The notes under the pieces are model-generated. The model worked only from the letters and a program-made list of their open reading frames with translations. It was not told where the DNA came from and did no database searches. This document shows, piece by piece, positions 24,925 to 34,337 of a DNA stretch of 64,000 bases. The translations under genes and the position numbers were made by a program. Each line of letters opens with the position of its first letter. Within the stretch, counting starts at the first letter, position 1. Location: assembly GCA_902618695.1 (NCBI GenBank), contig CACNCB010000001.1, positions 124,001 to 188,000 of the forward strand. The letters run 5' to 3'. Origin of the DNA: an uncultured Pelagibacteraceae bacterium (GTDB lineage: Bacteria > Pseudomonadota > Alphaproteobacteria > Pelagibacterales > Pelagibacteraceae).

Positions 24925-25311
24925 TTAACTTAAATAAATAGGGTTAATCAAATTTTTTTTAATATTAAATTTATCACACAAATGAGGGATATTTTCGTAT
25001 TTTATGTCTTTTTCACCTTTAAAATCTTGTATGCTATAACAATAGTAATCAATATTATTAGTTAAATACAATGCTTTCACTATAGATAACGAATTTCTAA
25101 TTCCTGCAAAGCTTCCTGGACCCCTATTTAAGTAAATTGTATTTATATCTTTTAACTTTAATTGATGAGAATTTAAAAAATCATTAATAATTAAAGTTAA
25201 TTTTTCATAATTAATTTTAGTATTCTCTTTAGTAATATTATAAATATCATTATTAGTAATGATCATTAAAAAAATTTTTTCTCCCGCAACATCAATTATC
25301 ATTTTATTCAT
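24925..25311 (-). CDS. tsaB: Half-size TsaB, tRNA threonylcarbamoyladenosine component
   Basis: TsaB is the scaffold of the TsaB-TsaD-TsaE complex that makes t6A37 in ANN-decoding tRNAs. Recognisable here are the ASKHA-fold start MIIDVAGEKIFLMII and the signature LNRGPGSFAGIRNSLSIVKAL. The protein is only 128 aa from the ATG at 25311 (or 125 from 25302) against about 230 in E. coli, so essentially only the N-terminal dimer-forming lobe is kept. An upstream ATG at 25362 is less likely. The 5' end overlaps the divergent deacetylase start by about 53 bp. The rimI gene often downstream is absent. Confidence 0.8.
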   Translation of the reverse strand: MNKMIIDVAGEKIFLMIITNNDIYNITKENTKINYEKLTLIINDFLNSHQLKLKDINTIYLNRGPGSFAGIRNSLSIVKALYLTNNIDYYCYSIQDFKGEKDIKYENIPHLCDKFNIKKNLINPIYLS

Positions 25312-26320
25312 AATTATTTTATTTTCTAATATCAGTTCTAAATCAGATGAAAATAATATCAAATATTATTCTAATGATGAAGGAATTCTATCAATAATGT
25401 ATCATCGTTTTAATGAAAACAAGCACCCTTCAACAAATATCAAAATGGAAATATTCAAGGAACATATGGATATTATTAAATTCTCAAATTTTAATTTTCT
25501 CAATCCAAATAATTTTGAAAAAAAATTTAATATGCCAAAATCAAAAAAAGAAATTCTGATTACTGTCGATGATGCTTTTGAATCTTTTTACACTGAAGCA
25601 TGGCCTTATCTAAAAAAAAATAAAATTCCATTTATTTTATTTGTGTCAACTGAACCAGTTGGGAAGAGAGGCTATATGACTTGGAAACAAATTAAAGAAG
25701 TTGAAAGTAATGATTTTGTAAAAATAGGACATCATTCTCATACTCATGAATATCTTATAGATGTAAGTAATGAAGAATTTATTTTAGATATTGAAACGGC
25801 GAATAAAATTTTTCTAAGAGAACTTGGTTATATCCCTAACCTATTCTCATATCCCTTTGGCGAATACTCTAAATTTATGAAAGATTATATATCTAAAAAT
25901 TTTAAATATGCTTTTGGTCAACATTCTGGGGTCATTGATTTAAATAAAGATAAGTTTGAATTACCTAGGTTTCCGATTAATGAAAAATATGGTGAGTTGA
26001 AAAGATTTAAATCAATAGTAAATTATTTTCCTCTCGAATATAAAAAAATACTTCCTGAAGAAAAAAAACTATTTGAAAGCACAAACCCTCCAAATTTTAA
26101 AGTTGAATTTTTTCAAGATCAAAAAAATTTATCTAACATTAATTGTTATTCTAATGAGGGAGACATATGGGAAAAATCAAAAACAATTTTTGCCAATAAC
26201 CTTCTAACAATTGAATTTAGAGAACCATTTAAACCAAGAAGAGGAAGAATAAATTGTTCTCTAAATGATAATGGAAAATGGAGATGGTTTGGTATTCAAT
26301 TCATCATAAAAGAAAATTAA
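25259..26320 (+). CDS. Exported polysaccharide deacetylase (NodB domain)
   Basis: A 353-residue carbohydrate esterase family 4 protein. A signal peptide or anchor (TSIIILFIIILFSNIS, about 11-27) leads to the NodB domain. Motif 1 is ITVDDAFESF with the aspartate pair, motif 2 is the metal-binding GHHSHTHEYL, and SYPFGEYSKFM is motif 3. It probably removes N-acetyl groups from peptidoglycan or exported glycans in the periplasm. A C-terminal part of about 90 aa has no family I recognise. The only start giving the signal sequence is ATG 25259, antisense to the tsaB start. It faces the glucosaminidase, with a 4 bp stop overlap, suggesting related cell-wall roles. Confidence 0.87.
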   Translation: MIIKKIFSPATSIIILFIIILFSNISSKSDENNIKYYSNDEGILSIMYHRFNENKHPSTNIKMEIFKEHMDIIKFSNFNFLNPNNFEKKFNMPKSKKEILITVDDAFESFYTEAWPYLKKNKIPFILFVSTEPVGKRGYMTWKQIKEVESNDFVKIGHHSHTHEYLIDVSNEEFILDIETANKIFLRELGYIPNLFSYPFGEYSKFMKDYISKNFKYAFGQHSGVIDLNKDKFELPRFPINEKYGELKRFKSIVNYFPLEYKKILPEEKKLFESTNPPNFKVEFFQDQKNLSNINCYSNEGDIWEKSKTIFANNLLTIEFREPFKPRRGRINCSLNDNGKWRWFGIQFIIKEN

Positions 26321-27381
26321 ATCAAACTTTCCAAATCTTTACTTGAAGGTAATATTCTAGCCTCATCAAAATCTTTTAAATTATTCTGTTCAATAATTTT
26401 TCGTAAAACTTCTATATATTGGCTTCCTGTTTCTGCATATTTGTCTAGGTATTTAGCCAAAATTAAACTATCCAAAGGTTTGTTTTGATTTCTAAGTTCG
26501 GTTCTTGCTTTTCTTAAATTTTTATATGTTGAGTGAGTGTTTAAATTTCGTAAGTACGCTCTTACAGATAACTGTAAGCTATGAAATTTCATAACTTTAT
26601 GGTCTTTTCCTTCATCAGCATTTTTAGGTTTTAATCCTTCTCCAGACCAAGTCCACTGTCCAAATAAAGCATTTCCCTTTAAAGCAAATCTTGATGTGCC
26701 CCAACCTGTCTCTTTAGCAGCTTGAGCTATTGCTAATGAAACTGGTATTTCATCCATTCTTATTTTTAAAGTGGATAAATCGTTTTGCCTGACACCATAT
26801 TGTTTATATTTTTTTTCTAACCATTTTTTTTCAATATCAGTATTACTATTTTTGTTTAGTATGGCGAATAATCTTTTCCTATCAATCCTAATTTTATTAT
26901 TTTCCTTTACAATCAATGGAAGAACAATTTTTATAAATATTTCTTTTCTTTTTTTGGTATTAGATATGTTTTTAATTTCATTTGGTAAAAGACCAATGTC
27001 TATTGGTTTAACTAGCTTTGTATCTCTTGTTTCCTTTAAATTATAATTCACATCCTTAAATAAAGACTCAATCTCAGACGTAGTATATCTAACTAAATTT
27101 ATTTCAGAATTATTTTCTTCTAAAATATCATACAACAACTCTCTCTCGTCAGTTTCTACTACAGGATCTTCTTCAGATAATCCATCTCTATTTAACGTGT
27201 TATTTAGAATATTTTTTGAATTGTTAGTAAATTCTTTTTTATTAAAATTTTTATCGGCAAAATTAATAAAAATTGGTGCTACATAAAAAAAAGAAATCAC
27301 AATAAATGAACTCAAAAAAAATCTTGAAACTATATTTAAGCTTTTATTTTTTACAAAACCTGATTTTTTAAATTTCCTCAT
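26317..27381 (-). CDS. Bax-like glucosaminidase-domain protein
   Basis: A 354-residue membrane-anchored protein with an N-terminal transmembrane helix (FFLSSFIVISFFYVAPIFI, about 22-40), a charged linker, and a C-terminal glucosaminidase/lysozyme-like domain. The domain shows VSLAIAQAAKETGWGTSRFA (catalytic Glu in KETGWG), NALFGQWTW and MKFHSLQLSVRAYLRNLNTH, which match the Bax/FlgJ muramidase family. It probably cleaves peptidoglycan glycan strands. It converges with the deacetylase and lies 3 bp downstream of nfu. It carries no flagellar FlgJ N-terminus, and no flagellar genes are nearby. Confidence 0.87.
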   Translation of the reverse strand: MRKFKKSGFVKNKSLNIVSRFFLSSFIVISFFYVAPIFINFADKNFNKKEFTNNSKNILNNTLNRDGLSEEDPVVETDERELLYDILEENNSEINLVRYTTSEIESLFKDVNYNLKETRDTKLVKPIDIGLLPNEIKNISNTKKRKEIFIKIVLPLIVKENNKIRIDRKRLFAILNKNSNTDIEKKWLEKKYKQYGVRQNDLSTLKIRMDEIPVSLAIAQAAKETGWGTSRFALKGNALFGQWTWSGEGLKPKNADEGKDHKVMKFHSLQLSVRAYLRNLNTHSTYKNLRKARTELRNQNKPLDSLILAKYLDKYAETGSQYIEVLRKIIEQNNLKDFDEARILPSSKDLESLI

Positions 27382-27384
27382 AAA

Positions 27385-27930
27385 TTATTGTTGTATTGCA
27401 ACAACCTCTTTCACCTCTGGTAAATAATGACATAAAAGATTTTGAACACCTTGTTTTAACGTCATTGTTGAACTAGGACAGCCTGAACAACTCCCTTGTA
27501 ATTGTACCTTAACAATTCCGTCCTTAAACTCTTTAAATTTTATATCTCCACCATCTCTAGCAACAGCAGGTCTTATTTTTTCTTCTAAAATTTTTACAAT
27601 TTTTGACTCAATTTCGCTTAAATCTAAATCCTCTTCTTTTATATTTTCATCAATTACAAACTCTTTACCATCTGCATAAAAATCATTTATTAGAGAAATT
27701 ACGATATGTTTTATTTCGTCCCACTTAATGTTTTCTTTTTTATTTACTGAAATAAAATCATGACCTAAAAAAATGCCCTCAACACCGTTTATTGACAAAA
27801 TATTTCTCACCAACTCATTTTGTATATCTTCTTTATTTGTAATTTCATAAGGACCACTGTTTGAAACTTTCTTCCCAGGAAGAAATTTCAAAGAATTTGG
27901 ATTCGGTGTTACTTCTGTTTGAACGAACAT
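27385..27930 (-). CDS. nfuA: Nfu-type Fe-S cluster carrier
   Basis: A 181-residue iron-sulfur scaffold/carrier that hands 4Fe-4S clusters to apo-enzymes. The N-terminal Nfu_N domain begins FVQTEVTPNPNSLKFLPGK; the C-terminal NifU-like domain carries the cluster ligands C148-x2-C151 in GSCSGCPSS after RPAVARDGGDI. This is the mitochondrial/alphaproteobacterial Nfu1 type. It is followed by the glucosaminidase and preceded by trpS with a 52 bp gap. Confidence 0.95.
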   Translation of the reverse strand: MFVQTEVTPNPNSLKFLPGKKVSNSGPYEITNKEDIQNELVRNILSINGVEGIFLGHDFISVNKKENIKWDEIKHIVISLINDFYADGKEFVIDENIKEEDLDLSEIESKIVKILEEKIRPAVARDGGDIKFKEFKDGIVKVQLQGSCSGCPSSTMTLKQGVQNLLCHYLPEVKEVVAIQQ

Positions 27931-27982
27931 AAATTATATATAGTGAATATTTCAAAAATTAAAACTTGATAATAAATTTTTA

Positions 27983-28984
27983 TTAAAAACCTACTATTTC
28001 TTTAATTCTTTCAATCTTTTTGGATGCAATTAGATTAGCTTTTTCAACTCCATCTAGAAGAATTTTATCTAAATAACTTTTATCTCCTAAAAGTTTTTTT
28101 ATCTCATTAGAAATAGGTTCAATTTTATTCACAAGTTCTTCTGCCAATTGTTCTTTAAATTCTGAAAAGTTTTTACCTGCAAAATTTATTACTGAGTTTT
28201 CTAATGTAGAATTAGTTAAACTTGAATATATTCCTAAAAGATTTTTCGCTTCTAATCTTTCATCAAGCTCCTTTGAGTCTTGCGGCATAGGCAAAGGATC
28301 AGTTTTCGCTTTTTTGATTTTGTTTATTATTTGATCTTTGTTATCTGTTAAATTTATTCTACTTAAATCTGATAACTCTGATTTACTCATTTTTTTTGAA
28401 CCATCTTTTAAACTCATTATCCTAGAAAACTCTTCTTGAATTAAAGGTTTTGGGACTTGAAGAAAATTTTCTACATCAAAATCATTATTGAATTTTTGAG
28501 CTATGTCTCTACACAGCTCTAAATGTTGTTTTTGATCATCACCTACTGGAACATGAGTAGCATCATATAAAAGAATATCAGCTGCCATTAAAACTGGATA
28601 AGAGTACAATCCTATGCTGGCTTTCTCTTTATCTTTACCGGCTTTCTCCTTAAATTGAGTCATTCTATTTAACCAGCCCATTCTTGCAACGCAGCTTAAT
28701 ATCCATGCTCCTTCTGCATGAGCAGCCACTCTAGATTGATTAAAAATTATACTTTTTTTTGGATCTATTCCGCTTGCTATAAAAGTAGCAACAGTTTCAC
28801 GGATATTATTTTTTAATTCTTTAGGATCTTGCCTTACTGTAATGGCATGTAGATCAACTACACAAAAAATACATTTATTATCTTTATCGTTATTTAAATC
28901 TACAAAGTTTTTTATGGCACCTAAATAATTTCCAAGATGAAGATTACCTGTAGGCTGAACACCAGAGAATATTTTTTTACCCAT
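27983..28984 (-). CDS. trpS: Tryptophanyl-tRNA synthetase
   Basis: A class I synthetase charging tRNA-Trp. The 333 aa (normal length) show the HIGH-type motif in [34 protein letters not shown] for tryptophan recognition, and the KMSKS loop as KKMSKSE. It begins 4 bp after murJ on the same strand; murJ-trpS adjacency is common in alphaproteobacteria. Confidence 0.98.
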   Translation of the reverse strand: MGKKIFSGVQPTGNLHLGNYLGAIKNFVDLNNDKDNKCIFCVVDLHAITVRQDPKELKNNIRETVATFIASGIDPKKSIIFNQSRVAAHAEGAWILSCVARMGWLNRMTQFKEKAGKDKEKASIGLYSYPVLMAADILLYDATHVPVGDDQKQHLELCRDIAQKFNNDFDVENFLQVPKPLIQEEFSRIMSLKDGSKKMSKSELSDLSRINLTDNKDQIINKIKKAKTDPLPMPQDSKELDERLEAKNLLGIYSSLTNSTLENSVINFAGKNFSEFKEQLAEELVNKIEPISNEIKKLLGDKSYLDKILLDGVEKANLIASKKIERIKEIVGF

Positions 28985-28988
28985 AAAA

Positions 28989-30518
28989 TTAATACTTTAA
29001 TTTAATATCATTCATTTGAAAAGCTTTGATGAAATAACACACAATTAAATAAAACAATAATCCTAATATAACAGATAAAACTAAATAAAAAGATTTAATT
29101 GATTGATTAAATACTAATTCGTTCTGGAAAAAATTTAACATAAAGTTAAAAAATAAACCCATCATAATTGATGCAAAAATTATTTTAATAAATTTAATAA
29201 AAAATATTTGGTTAAAATAAAATAATTGTCGATTTTTTAAAAATAAAAATAACAATATTGAATTAAACCAAGATGAAATAGATGTGGCTATTGGAATTAT
29301 TATAAAACCAATTTCACTAAAATAATACAAACTGATAAAAATATTAAACAATACTGAGATCAAAGAAATGTAGAATGGAGTTTTGGTATCATGGTTTGCA
29401 AAGAAAAAACTTGAAAAAACTTTTATCAATGCAAAAGCAGGGAGTCCTAAAGCAAAATAATATAAAGCTAAGCTTGAGTTACTCACCGAATTTTCATTGA
29501 AAGACCCATAGCCAAATAAAGCTGAAATAATTTGTTCTGATCCTATGATCAAAGCGATAGTTGCTGGAAGACTTAAGAATAAACTTAATTCAAGAGCTTT
29601 ATTTTGTATAAGCAAAATCTTATTTTTTTTTCTAGATTGGATATGTTTTGAAAGCTGTGGAAGTATTACAACACCAATCGCAATACCAGCTATAGCTAGG
29701 TTAATTTGATAAATTCTATCTGCATAGTATAGATAAGAAACTGCGCTTGCTTGAAATGATGCAATTATTGTACCTACTAAAATATTAATTTGAGTAACAC
29801 CAGAGGAAAAAATACTCGGTAAAAGTTTTTTAAAAAAAAACTTAACTTTATTACTTACTTTTAATTTGTAATTAAATTCAAGCGAGTAATATTTTGATAC
29901 GTATTTATATAAAAATATTAATTGTAAAAAACCAGCAAAAGAAACACCATAAGATAAATAATAAACTAGTTGATCACCTAAAGATTTAGAAAAAATCAAT
30001 ACTAAAATTAAAACAATATTTAATATTATTGGGGCTGCTGCTGCAGCTGCAAACTTATTATGTGAATTTAAAATTGCAGAAAAAAAAGAAGCTAAGCAAA
30101 TAAAAAACAAAAAAGGAAAAGTAATTCTTGTTAAATTTATAGCTACCTCCATTTTTTCCAAATCACCCACAAATCCTGGAGCTATAATTGAAACAAATGC
30201 AGGCATGAAAATTTCAATTATTATTAGTAAAAATAACAACCCTAAAAAAAGGAGATTAAAAATATCATTAGCAAATTTGTTTGATTTTTTTTTTCCCTTA
30301 GTAATTTCTGATGAATAACTTGGGACGAATGCAGCGTTAAAAGTGCCTTCGGCAAATAACCTTCTAAAAGTATTTGGAATTCTAAATGCCACAAAAAAGG
30401 CATCCGCCAACATCCCTGTTCCTAAAAAAATTGCTATTAAAATATCTCTTAAATAACCGAGCAATCTACTAATGATAGTATAAAAACCAAATGTGCCTGT
30501 TGACTTAAGTAAGTTCAT
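28989..30518 (-). CDS. murJ: Lipid II flippase MurJ
   Basis: A polytopic MOP-superfamily flippase that moves lipid II across the inner membrane for peptidoglycan synthesis. The 509 aa contain about 14 hydrophobic segments. The N-terminus [18 protein letters not shown] followed by [20 protein letters not shown] is the MurJ signature, and AFVPSYS follows. It diverges from the malic enzyme gene across 52 bp. It agrees with the other wall genes in the window. Confidence 0.96.
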   Translation of the reverse strand: MNLLKSTGTFGFYTIISRLLGYLRDILIAIFLGTGMLADAFFVAFRIPNTFRRLFAEGTFNAAFVPSYSSEITKGKKKSNKFANDIFNLLFLGLLFLLIIIEIFMPAFVSIIAPGFVGDLEKMEVAINLTRITFPFLFFICLASFFSAILNSHNKFAAAAAAPIILNIVLILVLIFSKSLGDQLVYYLSYGVSFAGFLQLIFLYKYVSKYYSLEFNYKLKVSNKVKFFFKKLLPSIFSSGVTQINILVGTIIASFQASAVSYLYYADRIYQINLAIAGIAIGVVILPQLSKHIQSRKKNKILLIQNKALELSLFLSLPATIALIIGSEQIISALFGYGSFNENSVSNSSLALYYFALGLPAFALIKVFSSFFFANHDTKTPFYISLISVLFNIFISLYYFSEIGFIIIPIATSISSWFNSILLFLFLKNRQLFYFNQIFFIKFIKIIFASIMMGLFFNFMLNFFQNELVFNQSIKSFYLVLSVILGLLFYLIVCYFIKAFQMNDIKLKY

Positions 30519-30570
30519 AAATCATATTAGTCTTAATTTTACCCCAATTGTACACTTATTGTTATCAGAA

Positions 30571-32856
30571 ATGAAAAAAACAAAAATTGATCATTACACA
30601 GATAAAGAAGCTTTGGATTTTCATAAAGACAAAAAACCAGGCAAGATTGAGATTATTTCTTCTAAAAATATGACAACTAAGCGTGATCTCGCTTTAGCTT
30701 ATTCTCCAGGAGTTGCTGCTCCAGTAAAAAAGATAAGTGAAAATCCAGAAGCAGCTTATGATTACACAAGCAAGGGAAACCTGGTTGCAGTAATAAGCAA
30801 TGGTTCAGCAATATTGGGAATGGGAAATTTAGGTGCTCTTGCATCAAAGCCTGTGATGGAAGGAAAGGCTGTATTATTTAAAAGATTTGCAGATATTGAT
30901 TCGATTGATTTAGAGATTGATTGTAAAGATACGAACGAAATCATAAATTCAATTAAAAATTTTGCACCTAGCTTTGGTGGAATAAATTTAGAAGACATAG
31001 CAGCCCCAGATTGTTTTATAATAGAACAGAAATTAAAAGAAATTTTAGATATTCCAGTTTTTCATGATGACCAACATGGAACAGCAATTATAACTACCGC
31101 AGCATTAATTAATGCCTTAGATATTTGTGGTAAATCAATAAAAAAAATTAAAGTTGTAGTTAATGGTGCTGGAGCTTCAGCACAAGCTTGTACCGAGTTA
31201 TTTAAAAATTCAGGAGTAAAATCTGAAAATATAATAATGCTAGATAGAAAGGGCGTTATTTACGAAGGAAGAACTGATGGAATTGATCAATGGAAATCTA
31301 GGTATTCAGTTAAAACTAAACATAGAACTTTAAAGGATGCTGTTAAAGGCGCTGATGTTTTTTTAGGATTATCAGCAAAAGGTGTTCTAAAAAAAGAGAT
31401 GGTTAAATCTATGGCAAAAAATCCAATTATATTTGCTTGTGCTAATCCTGATCCAGAAATTACCCCAGAGGAAATTAGTGAGGTTAGAAATGATGTAATT
31501 GTTGCAACTGGGAGATCAGATTACCCTAATCAAGTAAATAATTTAATTGGATTTCCTTATATCTTTAGAGGAGCTTTAGATGTGAGATCTAAAACGATAA
31601 ATGAAGAAATGAAGGTTGCTGCAGCTAATGCAATAGCTAAGCTTGCAAGAGAAGATGTTCCTGATGAAGTTGTTGCAGCTATGGGTGGAGAAAGACCTCA
31701 TTATGGAAAAGATTATATTATTCCATCTACATTTGATCCAAGATTAATTAGTGTAATACCAGCGGCTGTAGCAAAGGCAGCTATAGATAGTGGAGTAGCT
31801 AGAAAAAATATAGATGATTTTGAAGTTTATAAAGAACAACTTAAACAAAGATTAGATCCAACAGTTACCATAATGCAGGGAATCAATTCATTTATAAAAA
31901 AAAATCAAAAAAGAATTGTTTTTGCAGATGGTGAAGATGAAAATACTTTAAAAGCGGCTATAGCATTTAAAAATTCAAAATTAGGTATTCCCATATTGGT
32001 TGGTAAAGAAAGTAAAATTAAAGAACAGATTAAAAATATTGGTTACAGTGAAAGTTTTGACATTGAAATTGTTAATTCAAAGGATGAAGAAAAAAGAAAA
32101 AGATACGTAAAACATTTATTTGAAAAGTTGCAAAGAGAACAAGGATTATTAGAACGAGATTGTGACAGAATGATTAGAAATGATAGGGTTGTTTGGGCCA
32201 CAAGTATGGTTGCCTGTGGTGATGCTGATGGGGCTGTAACTGGCAATACAAGACGATTTGGAGCCTCATTAGAAAAAATTAAGCAAGTTGTTGATGTGAG
32301 AAAAGGTGAAATTATGTTTGGATTAAACATGATAGTTCATAAAGGAAGAACTATTTTTGTAGGTGATACAAGCGTTCATGAATATCCTACACCTGAACAA
32401 ATGGTTGAAATAGCAATATCCACAGCAAGAGTGGTTAGACTTTTTGGATTTGATCCTAAAGTTGCTTTTGTATCTCACTCAACTTTTGGACAACCTCTTA
32501 CTAGCAGAACTAAACATATTAGAAATGCAGTTGAAATATTAAAAGAAAAAAAAGTTGATTTTGAATTTGATGGAGACATGCAGCCAGATGTTGCTCTAAA
32601 CCCTGAATACAAAGAGCTTTATCCTTTTGCAAAAATTGTGGGTAAAGCTAATATTTTAATAATGCCTGGGCAACATAGCGCTGCAATTTCATACAAGTTA
32701 ATGAAGACAATTGGAGAAACAAAAGTTATTGGCCCTCTATTAATTGGTTTAGGTTTACCAATAGAGATTGCTCCACTTAGATCATCAACTTCAGAAATAA
32801 TTAACCTTGCTTCTATTGCAGCATATTCATCTGAAGTAATTGAATATAAAAAGTAA
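30571..32856 (+). CDS. maeB: NADP-dependent malic enzyme with C-terminal phosphotransacetylase-like domain
   Basis: Oxidatively decarboxylates malate to pyruvate. I start at the ATG at 30571 (761 aa, MKKTKIDHYTDKEALDFH), matching the conserved N-terminus; an in-frame ATG at 30493 would run into murJ. The malic N domain has LALAYSPGVAAP, VFHDDQHGTA and the dinucleotide site VVNGAGASAQ. The C-terminal 330 residues are a PTA/PTB-like domain (RIVFADGEDENTL, FVGDTSVHEYPTPEQM, IMPGQHSAAI) that is regulatory rather than catalytic in characterised MaeB proteins. Its stop abuts that of the BON lipoprotein gene. Confidence 0.96.
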   Translation: MKKTKIDHYTDKEALDFHKDKKPGKIEIISSKNMTTKRDLALAYSPGVAAPVKKISENPEAAYDYTSKGNLVAVISNGSAILGMGNLGALASKPVMEGKAVLFKRFADIDSIDLEIDCKDTNEIINSIKNFAPSFGGINLEDIAAPDCFIIEQKLKEILDIPVFHDDQHGTAIITTAALINALDICGKSIKKIKVVVNGAGASAQACTELFKNSGVKSENIIMLDRKGVIYEGRTDGIDQWKSRYSVKTKHRTLKDAVKGADVFLGLSAKGVLKKEMVKSMAKNPIIFACANPDPEITPEEISEVRNDVIVATGRSDYPNQVNNLIGFPYIFRGALDVRSKTINEEMKVAAANAIAKLAREDVPDEVVAAMGGERPHYGKDYIIPSTFDPRLISVIPAAVAKAAIDSGVARKNIDDFEVYKEQLKQRLDPTVTIMQGINSFIKKNQKRIVFADGEDENTLKAAIAFKNSKLGIPILVGKESKIKEQIKNIGYSESFDIEIVNSKDEEKRKRYVKHLFEKLQREQGLLERDCDRMIRNDRVVWATSMVACGDADGAVTGNTRRFGASLEKIKQVVDVRKGEIMFGLNMIVHKGRTIFVGDTSVHEYPTPEQMVEIAISTARVVRLFGFDPKVAFVSHSTFGQPLTSRTKHIRNAVEILKEKKVDFEFDGDMQPDVALNPEYKELYPFAKIVGKANILIMPGQHSAAISYKLMKTIGETKVIGPLLIGLGLPIEIAPLRSSTSEIINLASIAAYSSEVIEYKK

Positions 32857-33450
32857 TTAATCTTTTTTAATTCTTAAATCTTCAACAAGTATTATACTTG
32901 CGATCACATCTTCAACATCAAGAATTTCCTTAGCCTCACTTATAACTAAATCTTTTTCCTCAATTGTTAGCGCAATACCATAAACATAAATTTTTTTTTT
33001 GTATGTATCTATCTGATAATTAGTAGATTTAATATTTTTGTTCAAAATTAAAGCGGTTCTAAGCTGAGATGTAATTAAGACATCTTTGGCGGATTGTTTG
33101 AATTTAAATTCCTCTTTAATTTTTATATCATTCCTGACTGAACGCGCACCTTTTGTTTCCCACGCCATTTTTGTTAAATATAATTTTTCCTCAGGCTCAT
33201 CTACTTTTCCTGTAATAAAAATTTTTCCATCTATTACTTTAGATTTTACTGATAAAATATATTTTTTGTCTCTAGCAATTATTTTTGCTGTTAAACTTTT
33301 TTGCATTATAGAGTCATCTATTTGAGTTCCAACAGACCTTGGGTCTAAAGCAACGGAAACACCAGTTCCGAAAAGACCTTTAGAGCTAACCCCTATGCAT
33401 CCAGTTAAAATAAAGCTCATTAAGATAAAAATTAATAATTTATTTTTCAT
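32857..33450 (-). CDS. BON-domain outer-membrane lipoprotein (DolP/YraP-like)
   Basis: A 197-residue lipoprotein. The signal peptide ends in the lipobox LTGC with acylated Cys18. Two BON domains follow (about 45-115 and 120-190), recognised by IDDSIMQKSLTAKI and VKSKVIDGKIFITGKVDEPEEK, then SAKDVLITSQLRTAL and KKIYVYGIALTIEEK. In E. coli DolP (YraP) supports outer-membrane integrity and lies near rsmI and lpoA. The same trio is grouped here: the gene overlaps rsmI by 11 bp, and an LpoA-like gene lies on the other side of rsmI. Confidence 0.88.
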   Translation of the reverse strand: MKNKLLIFILMSFILTGCIGVSSKGLFGTGVSVALDPRSVGTQIDDSIMQKSLTAKIIARDKKYILSVKSKVIDGKIFITGKVDEPEEKLYLTKMAWETKGARSVRNDIKIKEEFKFKQSAKDVLITSQLRTALILNKNIKSTNYQIDTYKKKIYVYGIALTIEEKDLVISEAKEILDVEDVIASIILVEDLRIKKD

Positions 33451-34303
33451 TTTTTAATTCTAAACAATAATTATATATTTCCTTTTTAGATACATTGCTG
33501 ATTTGGCTTAAAATATCTGTAATTTCTTTTGTAGACAACTTATTAATCATTTTTTTTATTATATTCATATCTGATTCAGTCAATTTATGAGAGGTATTTT
33601 TATTTATTTTTCTTTCAGAAATAACAATTGTAAGTTCACCTTTTGGTTCTTTCGCAAATAACTCTAATTCATCCACATTTTTTCTTATAAATTCTTCGTA
33701 TATTTTTGTCATTTCCCTACAAAAAACTATTTTTCTTCCAGCAAAATTTTTTTTTATTTCAGGTATGATTTTGTTAATTTTTTTTGGAGAAATAAAAAAA
33801 ACTAAGGAATTTTCGAATTCTGAAAATTTTTTTAATTTATCGGATAACTCCTTTTTTTTATCTAAAGTAAAACCACAAAATAAAAATTTATCTGAAAATC
33901 CACTTATCGATACTGCTGCAGCAACAGCCGAAGGGCCAGGAATGGGAAAAATTCTTATTTCATTATTAATACACTCATTAACCAATATTGAACCTGGATC
34001 TGAAATACTAGGCGTACCCGCGTCAGATATTAAAGAAATTATTTTTCCAGATTTCAAATATTCAATAATTTTTGATAGATTTTTTTTCTCATTAAATTTA
34101 TGATTTGAAATTAATTTTGATTTTATTTGATATTTATCTAAGAGATTTTTTGAAACACGAGTATCTTCACACAAAATGTAATCAGATTGCTGTAAAACTT
34201 CAATTGCTCTTAAAGTGATATCCTTTAGATTTCCTAAAGGAGTTGATACTAAATAAAGACCATTTTCATATTCTTTTAATTTAAATTGTGGTTTTATGAT
34301 CAT
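33440..34303 (-). CDS. rsmI: 16S rRNA (cytidine1402-2'-O)-methyltransferase RsmI
   Basis: A tetrapyrrole-methylase-fold enzyme that 2'-O-methylates C1402 in the ribosomal P site. The 287 aa begin with LYLVSTPLGNLKDITLRA, followed by EDTRVSKNLL, LISDAGTPSISDPG and PIPGPSAVAAAVSISGF, the full family pattern. It diverges from the LpoA-like gene across 34 bp and overlaps the BON lipoprotein downstream, the same grouping as yraL-yraM-yraP in enterobacteria. Confidence 0.97.
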   Translation of the reverse strand: MIIKPQFKLKEYENGLYLVSTPLGNLKDITLRAIEVLQQSDYILCEDTRVSKNLLDKYQIKSKLISNHKFNEKKNLSKIIEYLKSGKIISLISDAGTPSISDPGSILVNECINNEIRIFPIPGPSAVAAAVSISGFSDKFLFCGFTLDKKKELSDKLKKFSEFENSLVFFISPKKINKIIPEIKKNFAGRKIVFCREMTKIYEEFIRKNVDELELFAKEPKGELTIVISERKINKNTSHKLTESDMNIIKKMINKLSTKEITDILSQISNVSKKEIYNYCLELKNEK

Positions 34304-34337
34304 AATTTAGCTTAAAAAATATTATACTAACATCAAA

